A DNA stretch of 64,000 nucleotides from positions 248,001 to 312,000 of the forward strand of contig CALUOP010000002.1 of assembly GCA_944322305.1 (NCBI GenBank), given 5' to 3'. The position numbers and the translations under genes are program-made. Positions within the stretch are counted from its first letter, which is position 1; each line of letters begins with the position of its first letter. Of this stretch, positions 24,304-33,543 are shown one piece after another. This DNA is from an uncultured Coriobacteriaceae bacterium. Its GTDB lineage: Bacteria; Actinomycetota; Coriobacteriia; Coriobacteriales; Coriobacteriaceae. The notes under the pieces are model-generated. The model searched no databases. It was given only the letters and a program-made list of their open reading frames with translations, and was not told the origin of the DNA.

Positions 24304-26616
24304 CTACTCTGCAGGCGCTTCTCCGCCGCCGGTCTCTCCGCCACTGCCGGTGTTGCCCTGGCCGGTGCTGCTATCCGTGCCGCCGGTTGTGCCGCCGGAG
24401 TTCCCGCCGGTGTTTGAGCTGTCGCCCTCACCGCCCGTGCCGGAGCCGCCGGAGGTTCCGCCGTTGCCGCCGGAGTCGCCCGTGCCGGTGTTGCCTGCGG
24501 TGCCGGAGTTGCCGGTGCCGCCCGTGGGCTCGCTCGTGTCAACGTCGGGGTCGCTCACCGCGGGCTCGTCGCCCGAGGAGGCGTTGTCCGTGCCGGCGTC
24601 GTCGCTCTCGTCGGAGCGGGACGAGCTGCTGGACTTGGAGGAGCTCGAACCGTTCAGGTGGCCCGAGAAGTCCCATGAGGAGTTGGCCTTGTACACCGGG
24701 GCCGGGGCGGTGGGGAACTCCTCGCGCGGAGCGTTGGCCAGCGCCTGCTCCATGAACTCCTTGAAGATGGGCGCGGAGGTCTGGGAGGTCTGCGCGGTGC
24801 GGCGGCCGGAGTAGATCTCGGAGTTGTCGCGATGGCCCGTCCACACGGCCACGGCGAGCTGCGGGGTGGCGCCGGCGAACCACAGGTCGGTGGGGCCGGT
24901 GGTGGTGCCGGTCTTGCCGAAGACGGGCTGGTCGATGTCGGGGCGGCCGTAGGTGCCGGTGCCGCTGGTGACCACGCCCTCGAGCACCTCGCGCGCGGCG
25001 GCGGCAACCGAGTCGTCCACGGTCTGCTCGGGCGCGTCGGTGTGCTGGTAGAGCACTTCGCCGGAGCGGGAGAGGATCTGCGTGATGGCCACCGGGTCGC
25101 GGTGCACGCCGTTGGCGGCCAGCGTGGCGTAGATCTCGGCCATGTTGAGCGGCGGCATGCCGTCGGGGCCGAGGGTCATGGTGTCGGACTCGGGGATGTC
25201 AACGTCCACGCCGAGCTTCTTGGCCATGTCGAGGATCGTGTCGTTGCCGATAACCTCGGCCACCTGCACAAAGCCGGTGTTAGAGGAAACCTCGGTGGCG
25301 CGGGCGAGCGAGATGTTGCCGTAGCTGGCGTTGTTGACGTTCTTCACGGTGGTCAGGCCGCTCTTGGTCTTATAGCCCGTGTTGCAGTTGATGATGATGC
25401 TGGGGTTCATGCCGGCGTTGATGGCGGCGGTGAGGGTGATGGTCTTGAAGGTCGAGCCGCAGCCGCGCTGGGTGCTCGTGACCATGTTCTCTTGGCCGCT
25501 GATGGGGGTGGTGCCGTTGTTGAAGGTGGCGGTGCTGTAGTAGTCCTTGCCGCCCACCATGGCCTTGATGTAGCCGGTGTCGGGATCGATGGCCACCAGC
25601 GCGCCGTCGAGCGTGTCGTCGCCGAAGTTGGCCAGGCCGTCGCGGATGGCGTTCTCGGCCGCCTGCTGGGCGGTGGGGTCGATGGTGGTCTGCACGGTGA
25701 GGCCGCCGCGGTACAGCACGTCGGTGGAGAACTCGTCGGAGAGCAGCTGCTTCACGTAGTCCACGAAGTAGGGGTAGGAGTACACGCCGTTCACCGGGGC
25801 CTCGCTCACGTTCAGCGTGATGGGCTCGGCTGCCGCCGCGTCGTGCTCCTCCTGGGTGATGTAGCCGTTGGAGAGCATGCGGTCGAGCACGAGGTTGCGA
25901 CGCTCAAGCGCGAGGTCGGGGTTGATCGTGGGGTCGTAGAGCGACGGGCCGTTGGGCAGACCCACCAGAAGCGCCGCCTCGGCCAGCGTGAGGTCGCTCG
26001 CGTTCTTGGAGAAGTACGTCTCCGAGGCGGCCTGGATGCCGTAGGCGCCGTGGCCGAAGGGCACCGTGTTGAGGTACATCATGAGGATCTCGTCTTTGGA
26101 GAAGATCTTCTCCATCTGGATGGCCAGGTAGGCCTCGCGCACCTTGCGCTCGATGGTGTTGTCGAACTGCTCCTCCGACAGGATGGTGTTGCGCACGAGC
26201 TGCTGGGTGATGGTGGAGCCGCCCTCCGAGCCGCCTGTGAGCTGCGAGACCGCGGCGCGCATGATGCCGATGATGTCCACGCCGCCGTGGTCGTAGAAGC
26301 GCTCGTCCTCGGTGGCCACGGTGCCGTCCAGCACGTACTTCGAGCACTGGTCCTTGGTGATGTTGGTGCGGTTCTCAACATAGAGGCTCGCGATCTCGTT
26401 GCCGTTGGCGTCGAGGATCGTAGTGGGCTCGCTCACCAGGTACGCGTCGGCGCTGGTGTAGTCGGGCAGGTCTTTGAGCCAGTTGGTGACGTTGGCCATC
26501 ATGCCGATGCCGAAGGCCACTCCGGCGAGGATGAGAAAGCCGAAGAACGAGACGAGCACCAACGGCACGGTGTGCGTCTTGGCACGCAGGTTTTTGCGGC
26601 GTTCACGAGGACTCAT
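24304..26616 (-). CDS. Class A penicillin-binding protein (transglycosylase/transpeptidase)
   Basis: 770 residues from ATG 26616 with GGAGG upstream; in-frame codons further upstream are not needed. One membrane helix (residues 18-42), then a GT51 transglycosylase with the catalytic Glu in T-E-D-E-R-F-Y-D-H-G-G (about 103) and G-G-S-T-I-T-Q-Q-L. The transpeptidase motifs are S-T-F-K (388-391), S-S-N (444-446) and K-T-G-T. The last 110 residues are a Ser/Gly/Thr/Asp-rich disordered tail. It polymerises and cross-links peptidoglycan outside the membrane. Confidence 0.96.
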   Translation of the reverse strand: MSPRERRKNLRAKTHTVPLVLVSFFGFLILAGVAFGIGMMANVTNWLKDLPDYTSADAYLVSEPTTILDANGNEIASLYVENRTNITKDQCSKYVLDGTVATEDERFYDHGGVDIIGIMRAAVSQLTGGSEGGSTITQQLVRNTILSEEQFDNTIERKVREAYLAIQMEKIFSKDEILMMYLNTVPFGHGAYGIQAASETYFSKNASDLTLAEAALLVGLPNGPSLYDPTINPDLALERRNLVLDRMLSNGYITQEEHDAAAAEPITLNVSEAPVNGVYSYPYFVDYVKQLLSDEFSTDVLYRGGLTVQTTIDPTAQQAAENAIRDGLANFGDDTLDGALVAIDPDTGYIKAMVGGKDYYSTATFNNGTTPISGQENMVTSTQRGCGSTFKTITLTAAINAGMNPSIIINCNTGYKTKSGLTTVKNVNNASYGNISLARATEVSSNTGFVQVAEVIGNDTILDMAKKLGVDVDIPESDTMTLGPDGMPPLNMAEIYATLAANGVHRDPVAITQILSRSGEVLYQHTDAPEQTVDDSVAAAAREVLEGVVTSGTGTYGRPDIDQPVFGKTGTTTGPTDLWFAGATPQLAVAVWTGHRDNSEIYSGRRTAQTSQTSAPIFKEFMEQALANAPREEFPTAPAPVYKANSSWDFSGHLNGSSSSKSSSSSRSDESDDAGTDNASSGDEPAVSDPDVDTSEPTGGTGNSGTAGNTGTGDSGGNGGTSGGSGTGGEGDSSNTGGNSGGTTGGTDSSTGQGNTGSGGETGGGEAPAE

Positions 26617-26919
26617 ACATGAACCTCCAAAGGCGGTGAGCAAGGCGTGCGCGCAGCCGCGGCCGCATGTGAGGTGCGCGAGGGGCGCGGGGCCCCGAAG
26701 CGCAGGCGGCGGCGCAGGCCAGCGCATGGCTTCATACGTCCTTATACTTTAGCGTATCATGCATCCCGGACACCAACCGGAGGTTGGGACGCAGGCAAAC
26801 TCCAAAGGCCCTGCAAACCTTCGATATGAAGTTGAAGCTTTTATGATGAGCCGCTGAACGGCGGCCGGCGCAGACGTGCGCTCGGGCGTGGGGCGCGGGC
26901 GCGGCAAGGGGAGAGGCAC
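26617..26919. other. Divergent intergenic region, PBP / U32
   Basis: 303 bases between two divergently transcribed genes, so both promoters should be here. Visible are a -10-like TATAAG on the minus strand near 26749, a small inverted repeat CCAACC-GGA-GGTTGG near 26772-26786 and an AT-richer patch (26825-26850) with TATGAT on the plus strand. None has a convincing -35. No gene is seen. Confidence 0.4.
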
Positions 26920-29400
26920 ATGGCGAGAGAACCGGAGAGGGGCGGGGCGGCTGCGGCGGCGGGGCCGGGTGCCGGTGCGAGCGCGCGGGCGCTGCGAGGC
27001 GCGGGGGCTTCCGCTGCCGCCGATCGCAGCTTGGGCGAGAACGGCGGGCGCGCAGATGCGCGGTACCGGCGCCTGCCCGAGCTGCTGGCGCCCGCCGGGG
27101 GCACCGACGCCCTGCTCGCCGCGGTGGCTGCCGGTGCCGACGCCGTGTACGCGGGGCTCGACGCGTTCAGCGCCCGCGTGAGCGCCGAGAACTTCTCGCC
27201 CGCCGAGCTTGAGCGCGCCGCTCGCGTGGCGCACGCCCACGGCGCGCGCGTGTACGTTGCCCTGAACGTGCAGGTGCGCGAAGACGAGCTCGAGGCGGCG
27301 ATCGAGGCCGCCCGCACGGCCGTGCGGGCCGGCGCGGATGCGCTTATCGTGGCCGACCTGGGGCTTGCCGCGCGTATCCGCGCGACGCTGCCCGGCTGCG
27401 AGCTGCATCTCTCCACCCAGGCCAACGTAGAGTCGCCGGCTGGCGCGCGGCTGGCCGCGGTGCTGGGCTTTGCGCGCGTCACCTGCGCGCGCGAGCTCTC
27501 GCTGCCCGAGATCGCCGCGCTGGCGCAGGCGGGCGTGGAGATCGAGGCGTTTTGCCACGGGGCCATCTGCATCAGCTACGCGGGGTGCTGCGAGCTTTCG
27601 GCGCAGCTGCGCGGGCGCTCGGCCAACCGCGGCGCCTGCACGCAGCCGTGCCGCTTTGACTGGGAGCTTCTGCGCGCGCCGGCGGACGCGGGTGTCGCAG
27701 GCGGCCGGGACGTGCCGTCCGACGCGTGGGAGCCGGTGGACGTGGCCGACGGTCCCAAGCTGTTATGCCCGCGCGACTTCTGCTCGATCGATCACGTGCC
27801 CGAGCTGGTGCGCGCCGGGGTGGCGGCGCTCAAGGTCGAGGGGCGGATGAAGAACCCCGACTACGTGTACAACGTGGTGCGCGCCTACCGCCGCGCGCTT
27901 GACGCGGCGGGTGAGATGGGCGCGGAGGAGGCCGGCGCTGTGGGCGCGGGGGCAGGCGCGGGCGCGCCGGCGGACGCGGACGCAGGCGAAGGCGCGGTTG
28001 CGGTTCAGGCGCCCGCGGCGCTTCCGTATGACGCGGGGGAGCTCGGCTTCGAGCTGGGGCTCTCGTTCAACCGCGGGTTCACGGACGCCTACCTGGTGGG
28101 CGCGCCCGACGACCGCATGATGAGCCGCGAGCGCGCCATCAACCAAGGCGCGCGCGTGGGCGTTCTGCGCGCGCGGGACGGCAGGGCGGCCACGATCATG
28201 CTGGAGCGGCCGGTGTCTGCGGGCGACACGCTGGAGATCCGCTTCTACCCCGACGAGTCGGCCAAGGTGCACGGTCCCAAGCGCTGGCCCATGGTGCCCT
28301 GCCCGCGCGACGCCGCGGCGGGGGAGGACCTGGCGGTTTCGGTGAAGCGCAAGGTTGAGCCGCCGTGCGAGGTGTACTGCGTGAGAAGCGCCCGCGTGCT
28401 GTCGGAGACCGAGCGCGCGCTGGCGCCGCTGCGCGCCGAGCTTGCGGATGCGGCGGCCGAGAAGGACGCGGCGCGCGGGGCGGCTGCAGGCGCGTGCGGC
28501 GAGCCGCCGGCGGCGCGGGCGGTGGCGGCGCGGGCGGATGATGCGCGCCAAGCGGCAAGCGCGCTCGGCGCGCCTGTGGAGGCGGAGCGCGCAGGGGCGA
28601 AGGCCGGCGATGAGGAGGCTGCTGCGGCATGCGGGGGCCGGCGCGTGGCAGGTGCCGGCAGCGCGGATGCGGCCAAGCGCGGCGGGGCAGCGCGGGCGGT
28701 GCTTGCCCGCACGCCCGAAGAGGCGCGCGCGGCCCGGGCGGCGGGGGCGCGCGTGTACGCGCTTTCCTGGCAGATGGCCGAGGAGCCGGACGCTTGGAAG
28801 GCGCTTGCAGGCGAGGTCGCGGTGGTTCTCGACGAGATGCTGCATCCGGGGGAGGAGAGCGCCGTGCGCGGGCTGATGGGCCGGGCGGGCGCGGTGGTGT
28901 GCCGCAACCTGGGCCAGGTGGCGCTTGCGCGCGAGGCTGGCGCGCCCTTTGAGGTCATGGCCCCGCTTGCGGCGCGCAACAGCGCGGCGGCGCTTGCGTT
29001 TGCCGAGATGGGCGCGCGGGTCGTGTGGCTTTCCCCCGAACTTTCCGCCGACGAGCTTGCGAGGCTGGCCGCGGGGTGGCGCGCCGCCGGACGCGCGCGC
29101 GGTGCGCGGCTGGGCGTGCTCGCGCTGGCGTGGGTGGAGGCCATGGTGTGCGCGCACTGCGTGCTGCGCGCCGAGGGCCCGTGCTCGGGCCGGTGCGCCT
29201 CGTGCGCGCGGCGGAGCGTGCCCCACGCGCTGCGCGGGACGGACGGCGCGCTTGCGCTGGCGGCAACTGACGCGCGCGGCCGCACCAGGTTGTTTGCGCG
29301 CCCGCGCACCTCTGTCGCCGCTGCGTGCGCAGCGCTAGAGGCGCGCGGGGTTTCCCCGGCGGTGCTGCGCGCGTGGGGCGAGGATGTGGAGGCCGTGTGA
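26920..29400 (+). CDS. Peptidase U32 family protein, second copy
   Basis: 826 residues from ATG 26920 (GAGAGG upstream). It has the same layout as the 928-residue U32 protein at 2436-5222: Arg/Ala-rich leader, U32 domain from L-P-E-L-L-A-P-A-G-G, signature E-A-F-C-H-G-A-I-C-I-S-Y-A-G-C-C-x-x-S, then R-S-A-N-R-G-A-C-T-Q-P-C-R, and a late Cys-rich cluster (C-x-x-C, C-x-x-x-C-x-x-C). It has Ala/Gly low-complexity insertions around residues 330-370 and 510-590. It is probably an RNA hydroxylase-type enzyme; the two copies may have different RNA targets. Confidence 0.85.
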   Translation: MAREPERGGAAAAAGPGAGASARALRGAGASAAADRSLGENGGRADARYRRLPELLAPAGGTDALLAAVAAGADAVYAGLDAFSARVSAENFSPAELERAARVAHAHGARVYVALNVQVREDELEAAIEAARTAVRAGADALIVADLGLAARIRATLPGCELHLSTQANVESPAGARLAAVLGFARVTCARELSLPEIAALAQAGVEIEAFCHGAICISYAGCCELSAQLRGRSANRGACTQPCRFDWELLRAPADAGVAGGRDVPSDAWEPVDVADGPKLLCPRDFCSIDHVPELVRAGVAALKVEGRMKNPDYVYNVVRAYRRALDAAGEMGAEEAGAVGAGAGAGAPADADAGEGAVAVQAPAALPYDAGELGFELGLSFNRGFTDAYLVGAPDDRMMSRERAINQGARVGVLRARDGRAATIMLERPVSAGDTLEIRFYPDESAKVHGPKRWPMVPCPRDAAAGEDLAVSVKRKVEPPCEVYCVRSARVLSETERALAPLRAELADAAAEKDAARGAAAGACGEPPAARAVAARADDARQAASALGAPVEAERAGAKAGDEEAAAACGGRRVAGAGSADAAKRGGAARAVLARTPEEARAARAAGARVYALSWQMAEEPDAWKALAGEVAVVLDEMLHPGEESAVRGLMGRAGAVVCRNLGQVALAREAGAPFEVMAPLAARNSAAALAFAEMGARVVWLSPELSADELARLAAGWRAAGRARGARLGVLALAWVEAMVCAHCVLRAEGPCSGRCASCARRSVPHALRGTDGALALAATDARGRTRLFARPRTSVAAACAALEARGVSPAVLRAWGEDVEAV

Positions 29401-29490
29401 AGGGCGCTGAAAACGTGTCCGCACGGCTTGCTAGGCTGACGGAAAACGCACGGCGGCTGTAAGGGCTTCGTGGAACGCGGGAGGTTCGGT

Positions 29491-30624
29491 ATGGATGCTC
29501 AGACGGTGGTGACGGCGCTTGCGCTCGCGGTTGCCGCGGCGGCGCTCGCGCTTGCGTTTGCGAGCCTTGCGCGCGCTCGGCGCGCGGAGAAGCACGGGCA
29601 GGCAGAGGGGGCGGCGCCCGCCCCCGGCCGCATGGACGAGCTGGTGCGCGCAACCGCCCAGATGGCCTCGGCCTTGGGCCAGGTGCAGCAGGGGCTTCAG
29701 GCGCAGGGCACCGCGCAGGCGCGCGACGGCGCGGCCACGCAGCAGTCGGTCGAGGCGGCCCGCGCCGCCCTGTCCGACGTGCAGCGCAGCCTGGCGCGCG
29801 TGCGCGAGCAGCTGGGCGCCGCCACGGCGCAGCAGAACAGCTCGGCCCGCGCAACCCAGCGCGCGCTGGAGAACATCGCCGCGGGTGTATCGCAGATGAC
29901 CGGCATCCTCTCTGACAAGAAGTCCCGCGGCGCATGGGGCGAGTACCAGCTCGAGACGCTGCTTTCGGTGTACGCCGGCTCCTCCTCGGCGGTGTACGAA
30001 GCGCAGTACACCCTCGCCCGCGGTCAGCGCGTAGACGTTGCCCTGCACCTGCCCGGCACGAGCAAGATCCTCGGCATCGACTCCAAGTTCCCGCTCGAGG
30101 GCTTCCAAGAGATCCAGGCCGCCCAAGAGCTTAGCGCGGGCCAGGCCGAGGCCCTGCGCGGGGCTGAGGCGCGCTTCCGCACGAGCGTGCGCCGCCATGT
30201 GGACGACATCGCGCGCAAGTACGTCGTGCCGCCGGAGACTGCCGACCTCGCGGTGATGTTCGTGCCCAGCGAGGCGGTGTACATCCATGTGTGCGCCGAG
30301 GAGCCCGAGCTTATCTCGTATGCGGCGGGCAAGCACGTGCTCATCTGCTCGCCCACCACGCTGGTGGGCGTGGTGTTCTCGCTCGTGGCGGCCACGCGCG
30401 ACTTCGAGCGCACGCGCAACATCGACGAGGTGGTGCGCCGCATCGGGCTTCTGCAGGACGACGTGCGCCGCCTCAACACGCGCTTGGAGGGAGCCTCCAA
30501 GGCGCTCGACACCGCGCAGCAGCGCTTTGCCGCGGTGGGCGTCTCGGGCGGCAAGGTTGTGCGCGACATCGAGCTGCTGTGCGCCGGCGCGCTCCCCGCC
30601 GAGGGCGGGGCCGATCAGGCGTAG
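29491..30624 (+). CDS. rmuC: DNA recombination protein RmuC
   Basis: 377 residues from ATG 29491, with GGGAGG upstream; an in-frame GTG at 29470 is less likely. N-terminal membrane helix, long Ala/Gln-rich coiled-coil (about residues 40-150), then the RmuC nuclease-like domain: R-G-A-W-G-E-Y-Q-L-E-T-L-L, D-V-A-L-H-L-P, I-D-S-K-F-P-L-E-G-F. RmuC limits inversion at short inverted repeats in E. coli, which is of interest in a region so rich in inverted repeats. Confidence 0.92.
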   Translation: MDAQTVVTALALAVAAAALALAFASLARARRAEKHGQAEGAAPAPGRMDELVRATAQMASALGQVQQGLQAQGTAQARDGAATQQSVEAARAALSDVQRSLARVREQLGAATAQQNSSARATQRALENIAAGVSQMTGILSDKKSRGAWGEYQLETLLSVYAGSSSAVYEAQYTLARGQRVDVALHLPGTSKILGIDSKFPLEGFQEIQAAQELSAGQAEALRGAEARFRTSVRRHVDDIARKYVVPPETADLAVMFVPSEAVYIHVCAEEPELISYAAGKHVLICSPTTLVGVVFSLVAATRDFERTRNIDEVVRRIGLLQDDVRRLNTRLEGASKALDTAQQRFAAVGVSGGKVVRDIELLCAGALPAEGGADQA

Positions 30625-30708
30625 CCCCAAAGCGCGTAAAGAACCGGTGGGCACGGCGGGGCGCCTCGCGGCTGTTTGCGGGCAGCGCGGCGCGTCCCGT
30701 TTTTCTCG

Positions 30709-30751
30709 CTCAATAAAATGACCAAAAATGAAATTTGGTCATTTTATTGAG
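30709..30751. promoter_or_regulatory. Perfect AT-rich 18-bp palindrome before the MFS gene
   Basis: CTCAATAAAATGACCAAA (30709-30726) is exactly complementary to 30734-30751, with loop AATGAAA. It is strikingly AT-rich in GC-rich DNA. It lies 84 bases after rmuC and 83 before the MFS start. It could be the rmuC terminator (TTTTATTG at its 3' side), a regulator site, or a separate palindromic element. Confidence 0.6.
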
Positions 30752-30834
30752 AATCGCCGGCGGCGCGGCGCGCGAAAGCCGCGGTGCTAGAGTTTTTTGC
30801 GGCAACCACCTACGTATATAGAGGGAGAGAGCGT

Positions 30835-32298
30835 ATGGCCCAAGCAACCGCAGCGGGCGCGCCGTCGGCGTCCGGCGACGCGCGGCAGCATCACCGCGCA
30901 CCTGTGCTTATCGTTATCCTGGCGATGACCTTCATGGAGATTCTGGACGGCACCATCGTCAACGTGGCGCTGCCCTCCATGCAGCGCGAGTTGGGGGTGG
31001 ACATGGCGTCCATTCAATGGGTGACGAGCATCTACAGCGTGGTGACCTGCGCGGCGCTTCTGGTGTTCGGCCGCTTGGGCGACATGTGCGGCAAGGTGCG
31101 CATCTTCCAGGCGGGCGTGGTGCTCTTCACGGTGGGGTCAGGGCTCTGCGCGCTTTCCGGCACCTTCGAGATGCTGGTGGTGGCGCGCGCCGTGCAGGCG
31201 CTCGGCGGCGCGGCGAGCCTGGCTAACAACCAGGGCATCATCACCGAGACCTTCCCCGAGGGACGCGGGCGCGCGCTCGGGCTCGTGGCCACCTTCACGG
31301 CGCTCGGCGCCATGTGCGGCCCCACGCTCGGCGGCCTCATCGTGGCGGCGCTGCCCTGGGAGTTCATCTTCATCATCAACCTGCCCATCGGCGCCGTGTC
31401 GTTTCTGGTGGGGCTCAAGGTGCTGCGCAACCAGCGCCCCGACCGCCGCCCCCTGTTCGACCTGGTGGGCGCGGCGCTGCTCGTGCCGGCCATCCTGCTG
31501 CTGTTCTGCGCCATCACGTTCATGGAAAGCGGCGTTACGGCGGCAAACCTCGGGATGCTGGCCGCCGGCGCGGTGCTTCTCGCCCTGTTCGTAGTGGCCG
31601 AGAACCACGTGACCTCGCCGCTGGTGACGCTGGGGATCTTCCGCGACGCGCGCTTCTGCATCGACTTGGTGAACATGGTCATCGTGTTTCTGGCCATGAG
31701 CGCCTACACGTTCATCTTCCCGTATTACCTGCAGGAGGCCCGCGGTATCAGCGTGGGCGTCTCGGGCCTCATCATGGCGTGCTACCCGCTGGTGAACTCC
31801 ATCTGCGGGCCCATCTCCGGCGCGATCTCCGACAAGGTGGGCTGCGAGCATCCCACGCTGGTGGGCCAGATCATCTATACCTGCGGCCTCACCCTTTTCG
31901 GCTTCGTGGCGCTCGACCTGCCCATTCCGCTGCTTATCGGCTGCATCATGTTCACCTCGCTGGGCAGCTCCATCTTCCAGGCGCCCAACAACTCGCTCAT
32001 CATGGGGCACGCCCCCGAGGGCGCGCTGGGCTTTGTGGGGTCGCTCGGCAACCTCATGCGCTACCTGGGGCAGGCGCTCGGCGTCACCGTGGGGTCGGCG
32101 CTGCTCTACAGCGGCATGTCCAGCTCCATCGGCTACCCGGTCACCAGCTACGTTGAAGGGCGGCCCGACGTCTTCATGGACGGCATGCACACCGCCTTCC
32201 ACGTGCTGGCGCTGCTGGTGGCGCTGAGCGTTGTGCTGGCTTTGGTGCGCGAGGTTATGAACCACCGCGACCGCGTCGCCGCGCGCGCGGCCAAGTAG
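30835..32298 (+). CDS. MFS multidrug efflux transporter, DHA2 (EmrB/QacA) type
   Basis: 487 residues from ATG 30835 with GAGGGAGAG upstream. It shows M-T-F-M-E-I-L-D-G-T-I-V-N-V-A-L-P in helix 1, W-V-T-S-I-Y and R-L-G-D-M-x-G-K-V-R between helices 2 and 3, and many hydrophobic segments suited to 14 helices. A proton-driven drug exporter in the membrane is likely. A TetR-type gene follows 10 bases later. A damaged relative is at 59999-61425. Confidence 0.92.
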   Translation: MAQATAAGAPSASGDARQHHRAPVLIVILAMTFMEILDGTIVNVALPSMQRELGVDMASIQWVTSIYSVVTCAALLVFGRLGDMCGKVRIFQAGVVLFTVGSGLCALSGTFEMLVVARAVQALGGAASLANNQGIITETFPEGRGRALGLVATFTALGAMCGPTLGGLIVAALPWEFIFIINLPIGAVSFLVGLKVLRNQRPDRRPLFDLVGAALLVPAILLLFCAITFMESGVTAANLGMLAAGAVLLALFVVAENHVTSPLVTLGIFRDARFCIDLVNMVIVFLAMSAYTFIFPYYLQEARGISVGVSGLIMACYPLVNSICGPISGAISDKVGCEHPTLVGQIIYTCGLTLFGFVALDLPIPLLIGCIMFTSLGSSIFQAPNNSLIMGHAPEGALGFVGSLGNLMRYLGQALGVTVGSALLYSGMSSSIGYPVTSYVEGRPDVFMDGMHTAFHVLALLVALSVVLALVREVMNHRDRVAARAAK

Positions 32299-32308
32299 GG
32301 GGGCGGCC

Positions 32309-32917
32309 ATGCCTGCCATCTTCACGCAGGAGAACAAAGACGAGCTGTACCGCGGCATGATCGACGCGGGCTGGGACCTGTTGGCGCGCGAGGGCGTGCG
32401 CTCGCTGCGCGTTGAGTGCGTGGCGCAGGCGGTGGGTATCGCCAAGGGCACGTTTTACAGCTTCTTCCCGTCCAAGGGCGCGTTTGTGTACGCCCTGCTC
32501 ATGGAGAACCGCCAGCGCGCGGTCGACCGGCTCGAGCGCGTGCGGCAAGAGCGCGGCGGCGCGCGCGTGGGGCGTGCGGAGGTGCGCGCGTGGCTGGTTG
32601 AGATGTGGTGCACCGACCGCAACATCTTCCGCATCGCCACCGCCGACGACTACACGTGCCTGGTGAAGAGCCTGCCGCCCGAGCGGTGTTTTGACCCTGC
32701 GGCGGACGACCGCCTCATGCGCTGGCTTGTGGAAGAGGCGGCGGCTGCGCGACCCGGGGCTGACGTGCGCGTGGTTCTCAACCTGCAGATGGCGCTTGCC
32801 TTCGCGCTGCTCAACCGGCGCTTTCTCTATGCCGAGGCGCTCGAGAAGACGGTGGCCGCCCTCATCGAGGCCATGCTCGACGAGATCTTCGGCAAGGAGC
32901 CCGCGCCCGCGGAGTGA
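32309..32917 (+). CDS. TetR/AcrR family transcriptional regulator
   Basis: 202 residues. N-terminal helix-turn-helix domain with G-V-R-S-L-R-V-E-C-V-A-Q-A-V-G-I-A-K-G-T-F-Y-S-F-F-P-S-K, the standard TetR recognition helix. The ligand-binding C-terminal part is unspecific. Cotranscribed with the MFS exporter (10-base gap), so it probably represses that operon in response to an exported compound. Confidence 0.92.
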   Translation: MPAIFTQENKDELYRGMIDAGWDLLAREGVRSLRVECVAQAVGIAKGTFYSFFPSKGAFVYALLMENRQRAVDRLERVRQERGGARVGRAEVRAWLVEMWCTDRNIFRIATADDYTCLVKSLPPERCFDPAADDRLMRWLVEEAAAARPGADVRVVLNLQMALAFALLNRRFLYAEALEKTVAALIEAMLDEIFGKEPAPAE

Positions 32918-33233
32918 GCGCGTCGGGCACACGGTCGCCGTTTGGCGCTGCTTTGCCCTTTCGTCCTCGCGCGGTTCGTGCGAGCGCCGAGTTGCCCGCG
33001 GAATCGTCGTGCAAGGCCCGCGTACCCCACGCGGTCGGCAGGTTGCCCGCAGAAGTGTCGCGTAAAGACCGGACGTGTGCCCGCGTGCGCTGGCTTACCC
33101 GCGGAAACGTCATGTAAGGGTGGCACGCGGCGAGAGTTGCCCGCGGAAGCGGCATCTAAGGTTCCTTGCGCTGCTGGTTGCCCGTGAATTTGTCGGGCAA
33201 GGGTTGCGTTAAACGCCATTGCGACAGCTAAGG

Positions 33234-33307
33234 AGCGGTTGGTCGTTGATACGTCAGCCAAATCCCGATTTCAAGCGATTTGCGTGACGTTTGGGCGACC
33301 AACCGCT
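33234..33307. repeat. Imperfect palindrome with GGTTGGTCG ends
   Basis: AGCGGTTGGTCG (33234-33245) pairs with CGACCAACCGCT (33296-33307). Further inside, ACGTCA/TGACGT and CAAATC/GATTTG pair, with short mismatched gaps, leaving the loop CCGATTTCAAGC. The multi-step stem and the CCGAT-containing loop recall P1-P3, but the dimensions differ. Confidence 0.65.
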
Positions 33308-33319
33308 TTTCTCATGTCG

Positions 33320-33364
33320 AAAGGGCGACCAACCGGGCGCGCCGCTCGCGGTTGGTCGCCCTTT
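33320..33364. terminator. Bidirectional terminator-like hairpin between tetR and ABC-F gene
   Basis: AAAGGGCGACCAACCG (33320-33335) pairs with CGGTTGGTCGCCCTTT (33349-33364), with a T after it on the plus strand. It lies between convergent genes. Its arms contain the word GGTTGGTCGC that recurs in island C at 50.4 kb. Confidence 0.7.
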
Positions 33365-33543
33365 TGTCGTCGTGTAGCTCACTGGCCGCTACGTTGCTCG
33401 CAAAAACGTTGCGCAGGAATTGCCTGCGGCGCGCCGACCGTTAGGTCGCCCGCGGTAACGCTATGCAAGGGCTGTGCGCAGCGTGCATGTCTGCGGTTGC
33501 CCGCGAGAATGGCGCGCAAGATCGCCCCACGCACCGGCCGCCG

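Larger units (their letters stand above)
32991..33520. repeat. Intergenic repeat island B (GTTGCCCGCGGAA units)
   Basis: Units of the form GTTGCCCGCGGAAnnGTCnnGyAAGG start near 32991, 33042, 33093, 33136 and 33177 (spacings 51, 51, 43, 41), with weaker copies near 33393, 33444 and 33495. Between the two groups are the palindromes at 33234-33307 and 33320-33364. All units read in the same direction. The region separates the convergent TetR and ABC-F genes and shows no gene of its own. Confidence 0.7.

Noticed and set aside
24832-26622. 596-residue plus-strand reading frame
   Set aside because: Antisense to the penicillin-binding protein; composition is Val/Gly/His-rich as expected of a GC-rich shadow.
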